Virus record (IMG/VR): IMGVR_UViG_3300043444_000323
Span: 1-27,880 of that record
Reading direction: 5' to 3' (one strand)
Length of the DNA: 27,880 bases
Origin: a virus
The notes under the pieces are model-generated. The model did no database searches and had not been told where the DNA came from. It saw nothing but the letters and a program-made list of their open reading frames with translations. Below are positions 1 to 5,768 of this stretch, piece after piece. Each line of letters begins with the position of its first letter. The first letter of the stretch is position 1. The translations under genes were made by a program, and so were the position numbers.

Positions 1-287
1 ACCCCCGCACCGAGCCTTATGACCGCTACCAGCCGAAGCTGCCTAACCGCTGCAACGCGCTGCTGCAGGAGTGGGCTGACGTGCTTGCGTTTGCCGCGTT
101 CAAGGTGATCATTCGCAAGTCTGACTCCGGTTTCAATAACCAGAAGACCCGTGGCGTAACGACAGGTGAGCGCTTGCTTCACTTTGTTGAGAACCCCGCG
201 TTTGCTGCAAAGAACCGCTACACCTGTCCCGAAGAGGTCGAGATGACAATCGAAAACCTCGAGAAACTTATCCCCATCGCTAAATAA
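1..287 (+). CDS. C-terminal part of RecA-like (Sak4/AAA_24-type) phage ATPase, 5' truncated
   Basis: The gene runs off the left edge; the open frame begins at base 3 and ends at TAA 285-287, leaving about 94 C-terminal residues. The visible part reads RTEPYDRYQPKLP near the edge, then ALLQEWADVLAFA, and near the end GERLLHFVENPAFAAKNRY. Phage nucleotide-binding proteins of the AAA_24/Sak4 group end in this way: a helix followed by the strand 'W.D.v.Fa', then an 'ER....e..Paf.AKNRy' segment. Those proteins are RecA-like ATPases that promote single-strand annealing or exchange. The Walker A and B motifs lie outside the window, so activity cannot be judged. The next gene, a DUF669-type protein, is the usual partner of Sak4-like ATPases, which supports the call. 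It could otherwise be a generic phage AAA ATPase. Confidence 0.72.
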   Translation, partial: PRTEPYDRYQPKLPNRCNALLQEWADVLAFAAFKVIIRKSDSGFNNQKTRGVTTGERLLHFVENPAFAAKNRYTCPEEVEMTIENLEKLIPIAK

Positions 288-303
288 CTGAAGGAGCATT
301 AAC

Positions 304-804
304 ATGGCTAAATTTGGATTCGACGTCTCTGACGTCTCCCCTGACACCGGCGCTGCCGGTGGTTCTTACGACCCTATTCCTGAGGGTGAGTACATTTTGA
401 AAGCACTGGACGCTGAAGAAAAAGCAACCAGCGCCGGTACGGGTTCTTACATCAAGGTGAAGTTTGAAGTCGTCAAGGGTGAGTATGCCGGTCGCCTGAT
501 CTGGCAGAACTTCAACGTCAACAACCCCAGCGAGAAGGCTCAACGCATCGGTCGTCAGCAAATGGTAGCATGGGCAACCGCCTGCGGTAAGCCTGACGCA
601 GACGACACCGACAAGCTGCTTGAGAAGCAGTTCAGCGCGGCGGTTTCTATTGAGAAGGGCACGGGTGGTTACTCTGACAGTAACCGTATTAAGGCGTTCT
701 TGTTTGATCAGGAAGCCGCGCCAGCTAAGGCAGCGCCTAAGCCAGCGGCTAAGCCCGCCCCTGCCGCCGCTCCCGCTAGCAAGTCCGCTAACCCTTGGGA
801 CTGA
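304..804 (+). CDS. DUF669-type single-stranded DNA-binding protein
   Basis: This 166-residue protein has a good ribosome site (AAGGAG at 291-296) before ATG 304. Residues 1-130 match the DUF669 pattern: an N-terminal FGFDVSDV stretch, then YDPIPEGEYILKALDAEEK, then GSYIKVKFEVVKGEYAGR followed by WQNFNV. This is the beta-barrel core of a family found beside phage recombinases and thought to bind ssDNA. From about residue 135 the chain becomes an Ala/Pro/Lys linker and ends in SANPWD. That layout, an OB-like core plus a flexible linker plus a short aromatic/acidic tip, resembles bacterial SSB. Its role is inferred to be coating ssDNA and loading the upstream ATPase or the downstream nuclease. 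The family call is fairly secure; ssDNA binding is known only by family. Confidence 0.8.
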   Translation: MAKFGFDVSDVSPDTGAAGGSYDPIPEGEYILKALDAEEKATSAGTGSYIKVKFEVVKGEYAGRLIWQNFNVNNPSEKAQRIGRQQMVAWATACGKPDADDTDKLLEKQFSAAVSIEKGTGGYSDSNRIKAFLFDQEAAPAKAAPKPAAKPAPAAAPASKSANPWD

Positions 805-808
805 GACA

Positions 809-1645
809 ATGGTAGCCATTCCGCCGAGACCAGAGCAGCAGATCATTAACAGGGTCTACGCTGCTATTGAGAAAGAGAAGTCGTCAACCGACCTCTACCT
901 CGGTCGGCTTGGCTCGTCTTTCATAGGCGAGGAATGCATACGACAAATCTGGCTTGACTGGCGCGGGTTCGCCCGTGAAGGTTTTGACGGACGTATGCTT
1001 CGCCTGTTTGAGACGGGACACTTGCAGGAGGAGCGGATCGTAGCTGATCTGCGCCGCGCAGGGTTTGCCGTCTGGGATAAGCAAGAAGACGGTCGCCAGT
1101 TTGAGTTCATAGATGAAACCGGTCACTTTATAACCAAGGTGGACGGAGTCATCAAAGATGTTCCCGAAAGCGACACACCACATGTGCTCGAGGTCAAGAC
1201 ACACAACAAGAACAGTTTCAGCGGTGTCGTAAAGAAAGGCATTCAAGAGTCAAAGCCGTTGCACTATGCTCAGGTTCAAATCAGCATGGCGCTCGGCGGC
1301 TTTACTCGTGCCCTTTACGTCGCGGTCTGCAAGGACGATGAACAGTTCTACGTTGAGCGTGTCAAGGAAGACAAAGAGACACAGAAGAAACTGAAGCAGA
1401 AAATCATCAAACTGACCGAGGCGCGTCTGCGCCCTGCCGGAATCAGCGATGACGGTAGCAGCTTCGGGTGTAAGTTTTGTAGCATGAAGGCGGTGTGTAC
1501 CCGTGAGGCTGAACCCTTACGTCACTGCCGCACATGCACCATGGCCACGCCGACCCCAGCAGGGACTTGGACGTGTGAACTCAACAAGCAAACTCTCAGC
1601 ATGGACGCCCAACGAGCTGGCTGTGAGAATTATGAAGCGTTATAA
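809..1645 (+). CDS. Cas4/RecB-like PD-(D/E)XK exonuclease with Fe-S and zinc-type cysteines
   Basis: The start ATG 809 lies 4 bases after the preceding stop, giving 278 residues; the open frame continues upstream to 620 but that part only shadows DUF669. Nuclease landmarks are FETGHLQEERIV (residues 67-78), the acidic VDGVI (111-115), LEVKTH (127-132, the E-x-K of PD-(D/E)XK) and YAQVQISM (153-160, motif QxxxY type). One cysteine at 43 plus C221-x2-C224-x5-C230 reproduces the split four-cysteine 4Fe-4S arrangement of AddB and Cas4 nucleases. A second set, C240-x2-C243, C256 and C272, may bind zinc. It is likely a 5'-3' or resecting exonuclease producing ssDNA for the upstream annealing proteins. 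Nothing suggests a CRISPR locus; this is a phage recombination nuclease. Confidence 0.8.
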   Translation: MVAIPPRPEQQIINRVYAAIEKEKSSTDLYLGRLGSSFIGEECIRQIWLDWRGFAREGFDGRMLRLFETGHLQEERIVADLRRAGFAVWDKQEDGRQFEFIDETGHFITKVDGVIKDVPESDTPHVLEVKTHNKNSFSGVVKKGIQESKPLHYAQVQISMALGGFTRALYVAVCKDDEQFYVERVKEDKETQKKLKQKIIKLTEARLRPAGISDDGSSFGCKFCSMKAVCTREAEPLRHCRTCTMATPTPAGTWTCELNKQTLSMDAQRAGCENYEAL

Positions 1646-1658
1646 CTGGAGAAATATC

Positions 1659-1949
1659 ATGGCATTTAAAGTGAAACCTTTCGTCGAAGTCTTGGCGATG
1701 ACAAAAGAAAAGCTGGACGCGGCTCTTGCGCCGATCCGCGCTCGCTCAGCTAAGGCTAAAGCCGACATGGCTTCGGCTAAACTTGAAGAGCAGATGGTCA
1801 ATCTGGAGCGTGAGATCCATGAGGCTTGCGCGGCTAAAGAGCTTGACTTTGACAAAATTGTTGACAAGATTGACAAATACGAACTGGCTGAGCGTAAGCT
1901 CAAACAGATCAACGGCTTGATCGCAGAGCTGTTTCCGGAGAAAAAATAA
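1659..1949 (+). CDS. Small coiled-coil protein of the recombination block, function unknown
   Basis: The start ATG 1659 was chosen because GGAG lies at 1648-1651, 7 bases upstream; earlier starts in this frame, including ATG 1632, fall inside the nuclease gene. The 96-residue product is almost wholly helical and charged. It opens with MAFKVKPFVEVLAM, continues through heptad-like Ala/Glu/Lys stretches (about 15-55), and ends in KYELAERKLKQINGLIAELF. No catalytic motif is visible. It ends in TAA that shares an A with the next start (TAATG), so the two are probably translationally coupled. Its place between the nuclease and the RuvC-like gene hints at a DNA-metabolism accessory role, but that is only context. 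Confidence 0.72.
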   Translation: MAFKVKPFVEVLAMTKEKLDAALAPIRARSAKAKADMASAKLEEQMVNLEREIHEACAAKELDFDKIVDKIDKYELAERKLKQINGLIAELFPEKK

Positions 1950-2185
1950 TGGCTATCACTAGCGGATTAGGTTTCGGTAATGGTATTTATGACCCATATA
2001 TGGACCAATACAGAAGCCAATACGGGCAGAACATGAGTCGTGAAGAATACGAGCGTGCTCGTTTTCATGAAGAGATGCGTTACCGTCAGATGCAAGCTAT
2101 GCAGCAGACGCCTCGACTTGTCGATAAGCCCGTGTCAAACGAGACGCAACCCAACCCTGTCATTTTACTGTTAGGAAACACCTGA
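1949..2185 (+). CDS. Hypothetical protein, 78 aa
   Basis: The gene starts in a TAATG overlap with the upstream gene and stops in a TGATG overlap with the RuvC-like gene. The product opens with a Gly/Tyr-rich segment (SGLGFGNGIYDPYMDQYRSQ), then a charged helix with repeated RY/RE/Met/Gln residues, and a Pro/Asn-rich tail. No known domain is recognised. Tight overlaps on both sides and consistent strand support a real gene rather than a chance frame. Confidence 0.6.
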   Translation: MAITSGLGFGNGIYDPYMDQYRSQYGQNMSREEYERARFHEEMRYRQMQAMQQTPRLVDKPVSNETQPNPVILLLGNT

Positions 2186-2661
2186 TGATTACAATCGGTA
2201 TTGATCCAGGGCTCAGTGGCGCTATTGGCGTTCTCCGTGATGGCGTGTACGTAGCCGTGGAGGATATGCCGATCGTAGCTAAAGGCTCGGGAGCTGTGAA
2301 GAACGAAGTCGACCCCGCTGGGTTAATCACCCTGCTCAGGAAGCACGTCCCCGCTGAGGAGGCGGTATGCGTTGCGCTTGAGCGGGTGAACGCCATGCCT
2401 GGACAGGGGTCGTCTTCTATCTTCAGTCTAGGGGACAGCTTCGGCTCTGCCCGAGCTTCTATTGCGGGGTGTCGGTATGAGACAGTTTACATGACCCCCG
2501 TGCAATGGAAGAAACACTTCAAGCTAACCAGTGACAAAGAGATGAGCAGGGCGCTCGCGATCCGTATGTTCCCTGAAGCGCCGCTCAATTTGAAAAAGCA
2601 CTCCGACCGCGCCGAGTCATTGCTTATGGCTCGCTGGTTGTACGAGACGAGGTACAAATGA
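2185..2661 (+). CDS. RuvC-like Holliday junction resolvase (RNase H fold)
   Basis: This 158-residue protein has the RuvC active-site series. MITIGIDPGLSGAIGV carries Asp7 on the first strand, CVALERV carries Glu66, and KKHSDRAESLLMA carries Asp141 followed by Glu144. The spacing matches bacterial RuvC (Asp7, Glu66 and a C-terminal pair at 138/141), except that the last acid appears to be Glu. Such phage enzymes cleave four-way or branched DNA, either finishing recombination or debranching DNA before packaging. It starts in a TGATG overlap and ends in an ATGA overlap, so it is co-translated with its neighbours. Length is slightly shorter than cellular RuvC (about 170), as is common in phages. 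Confidence 0.9.
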   Translation: MITIGIDPGLSGAIGVLRDGVYVAVEDMPIVAKGSGAVKNEVDPAGLITLLRKHVPAEEAVCVALERVNAMPGQGSSSIFSLGDSFGSARASIAGCRYETVYMTPVQWKKHFKLTSDKEMSRALAIRMFPEAPLNLKKHSDRAESLLMARWLYETRYK

Positions 2662-2897
2662 TTGAGACGCACGTCAGGGGAATCCCGTGTCAAGCCGAGA
2701 TGACGGCTGGATATTACCAGAAGCCCGACCACGGCACGTGGGCTAGCGACTGGGATTACTACGGCGGTTGGTTTGATGTGGAGTTTGAGATCTACGACCG
2801 CAAAGGCTATCGAGCCGCATGGCTTGAGAAGAAGATGACCGCTGAGGACGAGAAGCGAATCATCAAAGAATTAACTGAAAACGCAGGAGAACATTAA
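2658..2897 (+). CDS. Hypothetical protein, 79 aa, aromatic-rich
   Basis: It starts in an ATGA overlap with the resolvase and stops in a TAATG overlap with the next gene. The N-terminal half is rich in Trp, Tyr and Asp (YYQKPDHGTWASDWDYYGGW), followed by a strand-like FDVEFEIYDRKG and a charged helix. This looks like a small alpha/beta fold. No family is recognised. The AGGAG at 2885-2889 inside its 3' end is the ribosome site for the next gene. Confidence 0.6.
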   Translation: MIETHVRGIPCQAEMTAGYYQKPDHGTWASDWDYYGGWFDVEFEIYDRKGYRAAWLEKKMTAEDEKRIIKELTENAGEH

Positions 2898-3079
2898 TGG
2901 AAACTTTTGAACCCGCATGCCCATGGCATATTCAAGTCGGTGACTTGTTCATCGCTCCTGGTCGTGTACCCAACTCGGGCACGGTCTGGATTGGTGAAGT
3001 GAACGGCGGCGAGGGTGGTGAATTCAAAACCGAAGAACTCGCTCAAGTGCTCCGTAAATTTTATAACGAGAACTTCTGA
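2897..3079 (+). CDS. Hypothetical protein, 60 aa
   Basis: A short beta-rich protein with PWHIQVGDLFIAPGRVP and SGTVWIGEVNGGEGGEF, then a C-terminal helix (TEELAQVLRKFYNENF). It has a good ribosome site (AGGAG at 2885-2889) and overlapping junctions on both sides (TAATG, TGATG). The strand-turn-helix layout suggests a small folded domain. No family or function is recognised. Confidence 0.6.
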   Translation: METFEPACPWHIQVGDLFIAPGRVPNSGTVWIGEVNGGEGGEFKTEELAQVLRKFYNENF

Positions 3080-3486
3080 TGGCAAAAATAACCCCTACTC
3101 GGGTTAGAAAGCAAGTGGGTATGAACCCGATTGCTCAACTTGTGGCACGTGAAAACATGCGCAAGGCTATTATTGACCAGAAAATCCAACTCTACATGCG
3201 TGACGAAGGCGCTGAATGCGTCGACTTCTGCGTGCCGATGTGGATGACCTTCCGCGCCTTAGTGGGTGCGGCTGGCGCTGACCCGAAGGTAGGAGTAGAC
3301 ACCTACGAGGTCAAAATCATTCGCGGGGCAATCTCCGCGCTTGAGCAGATGATAACTAATAACACCTACCGCCGCGTAAACATTATTTCACTTGAGACGG
3401 CGCTTGACTGCGCCTACGCATTAGTTAACAAGGTTAACTCAGTGCTGTTCAATCAAGAGTGGAATAGGCTCGCGAGCGGTGCGTGA
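3079..3486 (+). CDS. Hypothetical helical protein, 135 aa
   Basis: The protein is mostly helical, with a basic start (MAKITPTRVRKQVGM) and a long middle that includes ENMRKAIIDQKIQLYM and MWMTFRALVGAA. It ends in SLETALDCAYALVNKVNSVL. It has three cysteines but no CxxC pair. It begins in a TGATG overlap and its TGA overlaps the next ATG. No conserved domain is recognised; a regulatory or replication-accessory role is possible but unsupported. Confidence 0.62.
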   Translation: MAKITPTRVRKQVGMNPIAQLVARENMRKAIIDQKIQLYMRDEGAECVDFCVPMWMTFRALVGAAGADPKVGVDTYEVKIIRGAISALEQMITNNTYRRVNIISLETALDCAYALVNKVNSVLFNQEWNRLASGA

Positions 3487-3686
3487 TGCCGTGGGCGTAT
3501 ATTCGCTCACTGCTTGGACCAGGACTTCACTGGGATAGGACGCAACAAGAATTGTTAGCGGCTATAGCTCGGGCAGACAAGGAAGGTCAGCACGACGCCG
3601 CTGATCACATTCGCATCATACTCCGCCTGCGTAACCGCGTGCTCATGGACGTTGAGCAAAAAGAAACCCCGCCGGAGCGGGGTTAA
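3486..3686 (+). CDS. Hypothetical protein, 66 aa, last plus-strand gene
   Basis: The start ATG 3486 was chosen because it overlaps the upstream stop as TGATG, the same junction used at 2185 and 3079; a GTG three bases earlier is the alternative. The product is one amphipathic helical stretch (WDRTQQELLAAIARADKEGQ, then HIRIILRLRNRVLMDVEQ). Its last codons (ETPPERG) are written by the stem-loop that serves as terminator for the opposing operon. No domain is recognised. Confidence 0.58.
   Translation: MPWAYIRSLLGPGLHWDRTQQELLAAIARADKEGQHDAADHIRIILRLRNRVLMDVEQKETPPERG
3658..3684 (-). terminator. Intrinsic terminator of the minus-strand structural operon
   Basis: The minus strand reads AACCCCGC, loop TCCG, GCGGGGTT, giving a perfect 8-bp GC-rich stem (plus coordinates 3665-3684). 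TCTTTTT follows directly (3658-3664). It lies about 40 bases past the last minus-strand stop codon at 3726. On the plus strand the same hairpin is followed by AAGGTT with no T tract, so it should act mainly on leftward transcription. It overlaps the 3' end of the last plus-strand gene. Confidence 0.88.
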
Positions 3687-3725
3687 GGTTGGCAACTGCT
3701 CTTTGAGGAGACAGTGAGCAGAAGT

Positions 3726-5768
3726 TTACTTTGTTTTCTTCAAGTCGGCTTCGATGTCCGCATCAATGTCGGGACCGATCATCTTAGTTCCAGGGATATT
3801 AGAATCTATTCCCGAGTCAATCTCAATGTTTTCAGACGGAGCGTTAGGGTCAACCGGTGAAGGCGAGATTGCCGACGTCGTGCCCATGATTGCGCCGGTC
3901 TCGCCTTTGCTCAGGCGCTTAGCCCCTGCTGTTGCTTTGACGTTGTACTGCTCGATGAGTTTGACCGCCGCAGCAACTTCATGCGGGTCGCTTGACATGA
4001 GGAGCTTGCCGACCTTCTCAGCAATGTCATCGGTCATGGTAGCGCTGCGTGCCACACGTGCCGCCATGTTACTCAGAGACCCCCAGAATCCTCCCGAGAC
4101 GGCATCCGCAACCGCCGCACCCACACCTGAGCCTTCCTCAAAGCGTTCACGCGCCTGAGTACGTCTTCCGGTAGCCGCACCACCCAGTATGCGGTTGGAT
4201 TGTTGGAACAACTGAGCCTCGCGCTCAAGCGCAGACTTGAACATCTCAAACTTGGCAGGGCTGTCAAACAGCGGCTGCAACTTGGCTTGCATCTCAGGAG
4301 CACCGATGATGCGCTGGGCGGCGTTGATGTTGCTTGACGGATCCATGATCTTGCTGTACAAGTCACGCACCACGCCTGTGCGGAACGCGTCTTTCTCAGC
4401 CGCACCCATTTTGCTGATCATGTCAATGACCTGCTCGTGGTCGAGCTTGTTGAAGTCGTTCATACCTGCGCGCATAGCATCAAGCACCTCCATATCACCG
4501 GAGTAGGCTTGACGAGCCTTGAGGTAAGGCGAGTTTGCGCCGCCGGTGGCTTCGTCAATCGCGTTCACGTAGACGTTGCGCAACTGTTTGAGGGCGTTAG
4601 CCTCGGCGCTGCTCATACCCTTAGCGCTCTTGTAGCCTGCATCAATCGTAGCGTCAATGCCGCGCTTGATGTAATCAAGAGTACGAACATCGGGTAGCTT
4701 AGTCAACTCAAGAATCTCATTCCCATTAGCGTCAAACTTGCCGGTGGGTTTGTAGATTTCGGGCAGGGCGAACTTGCTGGGGTCTTCCCCGCGCAACTTA
4801 GCCGCTTGAGCCTCGGTGTCAGCGATGCTACGCGCCTTACCCCAGAACTCTTGAAAGCGGGGGTTCTTCAAAGCGTCAATAATGCGGGGGTCATCTACGT
4901 CACCGTAAGCGTACGCATCTTTGTACATAGTGTCAGCTTGCTTACGCAAATCCGCCACCATCTTCTGTTCATCAGCGTAGAAGTTACCAGACTTGATACC
5001 TTTACGGGTTTGTGCGTAGGTGCGCTCACGAGCACCGGCGGTCTGCTCACCGAGTTTCTTCTCAACTAAGCGACCGCTGGGACCGCTACGCTGGGCAACA
5101 GTCTCGGCGAGGTCAACTAACGCGGGGTCTGCGTTGGCGATAGTTGAGGGGATATTACGAGCACGATCCTGAAGGACTTTCTGCTCAATCTGCTGCGGAG
5201 TCATACCTGATTCGTTGATAGCGCGGGAGACTTTACCCACTGCCGTCTTAGTCGTGCTAGCTTCGGTCGGTGCGAGGCGATCGCGCAGCCACTTAGCCGC
5301 CGCGCCGCTACCGCGAATTACCGCTGGGGCGGCAGTGCCGACTGTCGTACCGACGACCGTACCAGTAACCGCGCCGGAGCCTCGCTCTCCTGGTTGGGCA
5401 GAACCCGCGCCGGAGATACCACCGGTGACGCCGCCAGTCACTGCGCCGCGCACGTAAGGATTTGCTGCTAGGCGAGCTAACGCGCTAGTCGCGACCGGTG
5501 CGGTAGCACCTCCTGTAGCGGGAGCGGTCAGCATAGCCGCCAGAGCGGGAGCAGCCCCGCCGCCGAACTCAAGAGCCGGAGCTACGAAAGGATTCTCTTT
5601 AGAATACTGAGCGTACTCTTGATTGATCTTAGCGAGTTCGGACTCGTAACCCTTGCTACCTGCGAGTTTTGAACGGAGCCACGCTTCAGCCTCGTCGCCC
5701 CAGCCCATGCCGAGACCTTGACCTACAGCGGCTCGCGCAGCGCCTACGTACGGATTAGCTGTTGCCAT
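3726..5768 (-). CDS. Putative internal virion / DNA-ejection protein, 680 aa
   Basis: This is the last gene of the minus-strand operon, starting in a TAATG overlap with the 900-aa gene. The N terminus has an amphipathic start (ANPYVGAARAAVGQGLGMGW, then DEAEAWLRSKL). Residues about 65-155 are Gly/Ala/Thr/Pro-rich and weakly hydrophobic, like a membrane-interacting segment. About 165-600 is long and helical (for example KNPRFQEFWGKARSIADTEA and YLKARQAYSGDMEVLDAMRA). The tail is acidic and ends in Asp/Glu/Lys-rich sequence. No enzyme motif, including the lytic transglycosylase pattern, is visible. Position at the end of a podovirus-type structural operon and composition resemble internal proteins ejected with DNA; this is inference from context rather than a recognised family. 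Confidence 0.6.
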   Translation of the reverse strand: MATANPYVGAARAAVGQGLGMGWGDEAEAWLRSKLAGSKGYESELAKINQEYAQYSKENPFVAPALEFGGGAAPALAAMLTAPATGGATAPVATSALARLAANPYVRGAVTGGVTGGISGAGSAQPGERGSGAVTGTVVGTTVGTAAPAVIRGSGAAAKWLRDRLAPTEASTTKTAVGKVSRAINESGMTPQQIEQKVLQDRARNIPSTIANADPALVDLAETVAQRSGPSGRLVEKKLGEQTAGARERTYAQTRKGIKSGNFYADEQKMVADLRKQADTMYKDAYAYGDVDDPRIIDALKNPRFQEFWGKARSIADTEAQAAKLRGEDPSKFALPEIYKPTGKFDANGNEILELTKLPDVRTLDYIKRGIDATIDAGYKSAKGMSSAEANALKQLRNVYVNAIDEATGGANSPYLKARQAYSGDMEVLDAMRAGMNDFNKLDHEQVIDMISKMGAAEKDAFRTGVVRDLYSKIMDPSSNINAAQRIIGAPEMQAKLQPLFDSPAKFEMFKSALEREAQLFQQSNRILGGAATGRRTQARERFEEGSGVGAAVADAVSGGFWGSLSNMAARVARSATMTDDIAEKVGKLLMSSDPHEVAAAVKLIEQYNVKATAGAKRLSKGETGAIMGTTSAISPSPVDPNAPSENIEIDSGIDSNIPGTKMIGPDIDADIEADLKKTK

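Noticed and set aside
620-808. N-terminal extension of the nuclease frame
   Set aside because: Arg/Leu/Pro-rich and overlaps DUF669 in another frame. ATG 809, just after the DUF669 stop, gives a normal nuclease N terminus.
280-846. 188-aa open frame on the minus strand opposite the DUF669 and nuclease genes
   Set aside because: It is antisense to a recognised gene, has Arg/Leu/Val-rich composition typical of shadow frames and no ribosome site in an operon context.
809-1645. Cas4 of a CRISPR system
   Set aside because: No other cas gene or array is present. The DUF669/ATPase/RuvC neighbourhood is a phage recombination module.
1503-1658. Longer start for the coiled-coil gene
   Set aside because: Overlaps the end of the nuclease in another frame. 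ATG 1659 has a clear GGAG ribosome site.
3696-3721. CTGCTC/GAGCAG hairpin after the last plus-strand gene, as a plus-strand terminator
   Set aside because: Only 6 bp of stem with a 14-base loop and no T tract.
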